The notes beneath the pieces are model-generated. The model was not told the origin of the DNA. It did not search any database and worked only from the letters and a program-made list of their open reading frames with translations. From assembly GCA_944382965.1 (NCBI GenBank), contig CALWOA010000001.1:62001-126000 (forward strand): DNA of 64,000 bases, in the 5' to 3' direction. Position numbers and translations under genes: made by a program. This DNA is from an uncultured Oscillospiraceae bacterium. GTDB lineage: Bacteria > Bacillota > Clostridia > Oscillospirales > Oscillospiraceae. Shown in pieces: positions 61,604 through 64,000 of this stretch. Within the stretch, counting starts at the first letter, position 1; each line of letters starts with the position of its first letter.

Positions 61604-64000
61604 ATGGAAACGCTGTTTGTCACATTGGTGAACATGAGCATCACCGCCAGCTGGTTAGTGCTGGCTGTTATCGGGGCGCGGCTGGTGTTTCGGAAAACAC
61701 CCAAGTGGGTATTGTGCCTGCTATGGGGATTGGTTGCATTGCGGCTGATTTTTCCCTTCTCACTGGAAAGTGCGTTGAGCCTGATTCCCAGTACTCAGAC
61801 CTTTCCCCAGGAAATTGTCTATACCGCCCAGCCGGAAATCCACAGCGGCATTGAGGCCGTGGATTCCGTGGTCAATCCGGTTCTGGAGGATACTATGACC
61901 GTGCCGGAACCTGCGGTTACAAGTGCCAATCCTACCCAGATCTGGTCTTTTCTCCTGTCTTGGGGCTGGGCTGTGGGCTGCGGTTGTATGCTTTTGTATG
62001 CGCTGATCAGCTACTTAATTCTAAAGCACCGGGTTGCCGCTGCAATTCCTCTGGAAAAGGGAATCAAACAAAGTGAATGGGTAGACTCGCCTTTTGTGCT
62101 GGGGCTGGTTCGTCCGGTGATTTATCTTCCCATTTCCATGAATCCAAAAGACTTACCCTACGTCATTGCCCATGAAAAATCCCACATTCACCGGGGAGAT
62201 CACTGGTGGAAGCCGGTTGGCTTTGTGCTGCTGAGCATCTATTGGTTCAATCCGGTATTGTGGCTGGCTTACATCCTGCTTTGCCGGGACATTGAGGCTG
62301 CCTGCGACGAGCGGGTGATCCGGGATATGAACATGGAGGACCGCCGGGCCTATTCCACTGCGCTGCTGAATTGCAGCATCCGCCGTAAGTCTATTGCAGC
62401 CTGTCCGTTGGCTTTCGGTGAGGTGGGGGTCAAGGAGCGAATCAAAAGTGTCATGCACTATAAGAAGCCGGGATTTTGGATTCTGCTGGCGGCACTGGTA
62501 GTCACCATTGTGGTGGCGGTGTGCTTCCTGACAAACCCCGTTGCGCCCCAGCAGGTGCAATGGCTGGATCCTTCCAACCCCTCCAGTGAATCTTTACAAT
62601 GCAAAACCATGGAGCAGACCTATTACAAGGACGGTGTTATAACCGGAACGGCGAAAACGGAACACTATTATGGCAATGGTGGACAGCGCCTGTATATGAT
62701 CGAGTATCGGGATGGAGAAATTACAGGAAAGACCATTACAGATATGGATGCCTATGGCAACACAGTGGGAAGCACATTCTATCTGCCTGACGGAATTACC
62801 CAGACCAGCACATCGGAATATCAAGTAACCCTGGATTGGCGCCACCGCCTTGTCCGTAAGGAGAGTTACAGCGGGGATGCCGTATCGATGACATATGACT
62901 GCGCATATGACTGGCGCGGCAATGCCGTATGGGAACAAATCACCCAAATGTATGGTGAGAACGGCGCAGTCAGCTTTGTCAGACAGACGAAACGCACCTA
63001 TAACTGGCTGGGACAGCAGACCCTGGAAGAAGTCATGGAGGAATCCGGAGGCGAGATTACTCAGTCGGTAACCGAGTATGAAGATGGAAAACCGGTGAAA
63101 GGTACTGAATACGCAGAGGATGGTACGGTTCTGTCAGAAACGGAGTACATCTATAATACGGAAGGCAATCCTCAGGAGAAAATCATACGGTACAAAGATG
63201 CCGAAGTTAATGATTACCGTGAAATATATGCCTATCAGGAGGATGGATACACCATCACCGTTATTTCCGGAAACCGTCCCGACTGGGAAACAGGCACCAG
63301 TGATTCCATGTACTTCTGCGATTATGACGGAAACGTGCTGCGCAGACAGTGGCGCACAAACGGCTATGTAACCTGGCTCGTCCAGTACGATTATGAGCCA
63401 AAGGGCCAGACGGTGGACGATGAAGCCTTTTTGACCCAGTTCCGGCAGCCGAGCGACGAGATACCGATGCCGGAAGGGATTTCCAGCATGGATATCTGGT
63501 ATGGGGATGGAATGGCTCGTCTGGATAAAGGAGAAGAGGTTGCACCGCTGCAGGAAATGCTCACGCAGGCATTCGATCAATCGCCGGTTCCCACAGACTC
63601 GGTCTCCGAGAAAATCCAGAATGACCTGACCTGGAATTACATATCGGTGCATCATACGGACGATACCACCACAGTATACTGGCTTTCCGAGGACTGCGAT
63701 TTGATTTGGAAGGATGTCCCCAGACGGAAGAGAATGATCTATTCTCTGGAGCAATGGGACTGGGTGCAGGACTATTTTGCGCAGTTAACCAACGGTGTCA
63801 AGGATCGGCAGACCACAGGACAGCCTTTCGCTGAAAAGGATCAGATTTTTAACTGGACTCAGAATGTCACAACCAACGCCATTGAAAAGGCCAGTGCAAA
63901 TATCCAATGGCTAACCCCAATCAATCAGTACGGAGTGCGGGATACGCACACGTCAGAAGGAATCCTGACCCAGGAATCGCTGGACGAGCTGCTGGAGATT
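61604..64000 (+). CDS. BlaR1/M56-family sensor metallopeptidase with large repeat ectodomain (runs off right edge)
   Basis: 799 codons are open to the edge with no stop. The N-terminal third has membrane helices and the M56 zinc-protease site HEKSH (residues 190-194) with the third ligand region EAACDERV. A membrane helix at about 285-305 follows. The rest is outside the membrane and is unlike the penicillin-binding domain of BlaR1: it consists of repeated YxDG, YDxxGN and TEYxxDG-like strands (for example YEDGKPVKGTEYAEDG, YCDYDGNVLRR by pattern), resembling YD/MORN-type beta repeats. No SxxK-type acylation motif is seen. It probably senses a different ligand and cuts BlaI-type repressor. 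AAGGAGG precedes the ATG. Confidence 0.85.
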   Translation, partial: METLFVTLVNMSITASWLVLAVIGARLVFRKTPKWVLCLLWGLVALRLIFPFSLESALSLIPSTQTFPQEIVYTAQPEIHSGIEAVDSVVNPVLEDTMTVPEPAVTSANPTQIWSFLLSWGWAVGCGCMLLYALISYLILKHRVAAAIPLEKGIKQSEWVDSPFVLGLVRPVIYLPISMNPKDLPYVIAHEKSHIHRGDHWWKPVGFVLLSIYWFNPVLWLAYILLCRDIEAACDERVIRDMNMEDRRAYSTALLNCSIRRKSIAACPLAFGEVGVKERIKSVMHYKKPGFWILLAALVVTIVVAVCFLTNPVAPQQVQWLDPSNPSSESLQCKTMEQTYYKDGVITGTAKTEHYYGNGGQRLYMIEYRDGEITGKTITDMDAYGNTVGSTFYLPDGITQTSTSEYQVTLDWRHRLVRKESYSGDAVSMTYDCAYDWRGNAVWEQITQMYGENGAVSFVRQTKRTYNWLGQQTLEEVMEESGGEITQSVTEYEDGKPVKGTEYAEDGTVLSETEYIYNTEGNPQEKIIRYKDAEVNDYREIYAYQEDGYTITVISGNRPDWETGTSDSMYFCDYDGNVLRRQWRTNGYVTWLVQYDYEPKGQTVDDEAFLTQFRQPSDEIPMPEGISSMDIWYGDGMARLDKGEEVAPLQEMLTQAFDQSPVPTDSVSEKIQNDLTWNYISVHHTDDTTTVYWLSEDCDLIWKDVPRRKRMIYSLEQWDWVQDYFAQLTNGVKDRQTTGQPFAEKDQIFNWTQNVTTNAIEKASANIQWLTPINQYGVRDTHTSEGILTQESLDELLEI

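Overview
The window comes from a spore-former-type Clostridium relative, most likely an Oscillospirales/Ruminococcaceae-like gut anaerobe. This is inferred from gene content rather than a database match: whiA, a BofC-like protein, ClpE, DUF1292, DUF1385, DUF4317, an EFR1 flavodoxin-ferredoxin, an ECF transporter core, Gram-positive lipoproteins, strong AGGAGG ribosome sites with some GTG/TTG starts, and no outer-membrane genes. Nearly all of it is ordinary chromosome. There is no prophage, insertion sequence or CRISPR array.

Layout. 1-10.1 kb is a metal/sulfur block: an iron-type ABC transporter running off the left edge, an 852-residue fusion (CoA-disulfide-reductase-like, rhodanese and siroheme sulfite-reductase-like domains) divergent from a LysR regulator, then a second iron/cobalamin-type ABC transporter in an operon with a three-domain siroheme synthesis protein. 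10.2-19 kb holds a duplicated beta-helix lipoprotein, tRNA-Ser(CGA), a surface 5'-nucleotidase, a GH25 lysozyme with three SH3-like repeats, two acetyltransferases flanking tRNA-Leu(CAG), and a membrane-anchored parvulin foldase. 19-29.5 kb holds a structured RNA that may be 6S, DUF1292, a BofC-like mini-protein, a class A PBP with a four-cysteine insert, an rRNA methyltransferase, ecfA1-ecfA2-ecfT-truA and clpE.

The most interesting element is at 29.5-30.7 kb: a complete retron. It has a promoter, an msr-msd RNA closed by a perfect 12-bp a1/a2 stem with a TAGC priming site, msr hairpins and a long msd hairpin, then a reverse transcriptase with NAxxH, YCDD and VTG motifs. No effector gene is visible; it sits between clpE and an LCP-family gene with terminators on both sides.

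30.7-48.4 kb carries cell-wall and core genes: LCP, a small paralogue of its N-terminus, a polyferredoxin, murB-whiA-dnaE, and then a long co-directional run of sensor-like lipoprotein, response regulator, histidine kinase, DUF1385, prmC, recA, recX, rimO and pgsA. 48.6-64 kb holds DUF4317, a zinc-ribbon protein with lrgA/lrgB, cstA, a GntR-controlled ABC exporter with a clear operator, a polar amino-acid ABC importer, a Gfo/Idh oxidoreductase, an EFR1 protein, a purine riboswitch controlling an FAD-dependent dehydrogenase, and a BlaI/BlaR1-like pair whose large sensor domain runs off the right edge.

Assignments rest on reading motifs by eye. Start sites were chosen from ribosome-binding sites. 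No alignments or folding programs were run.
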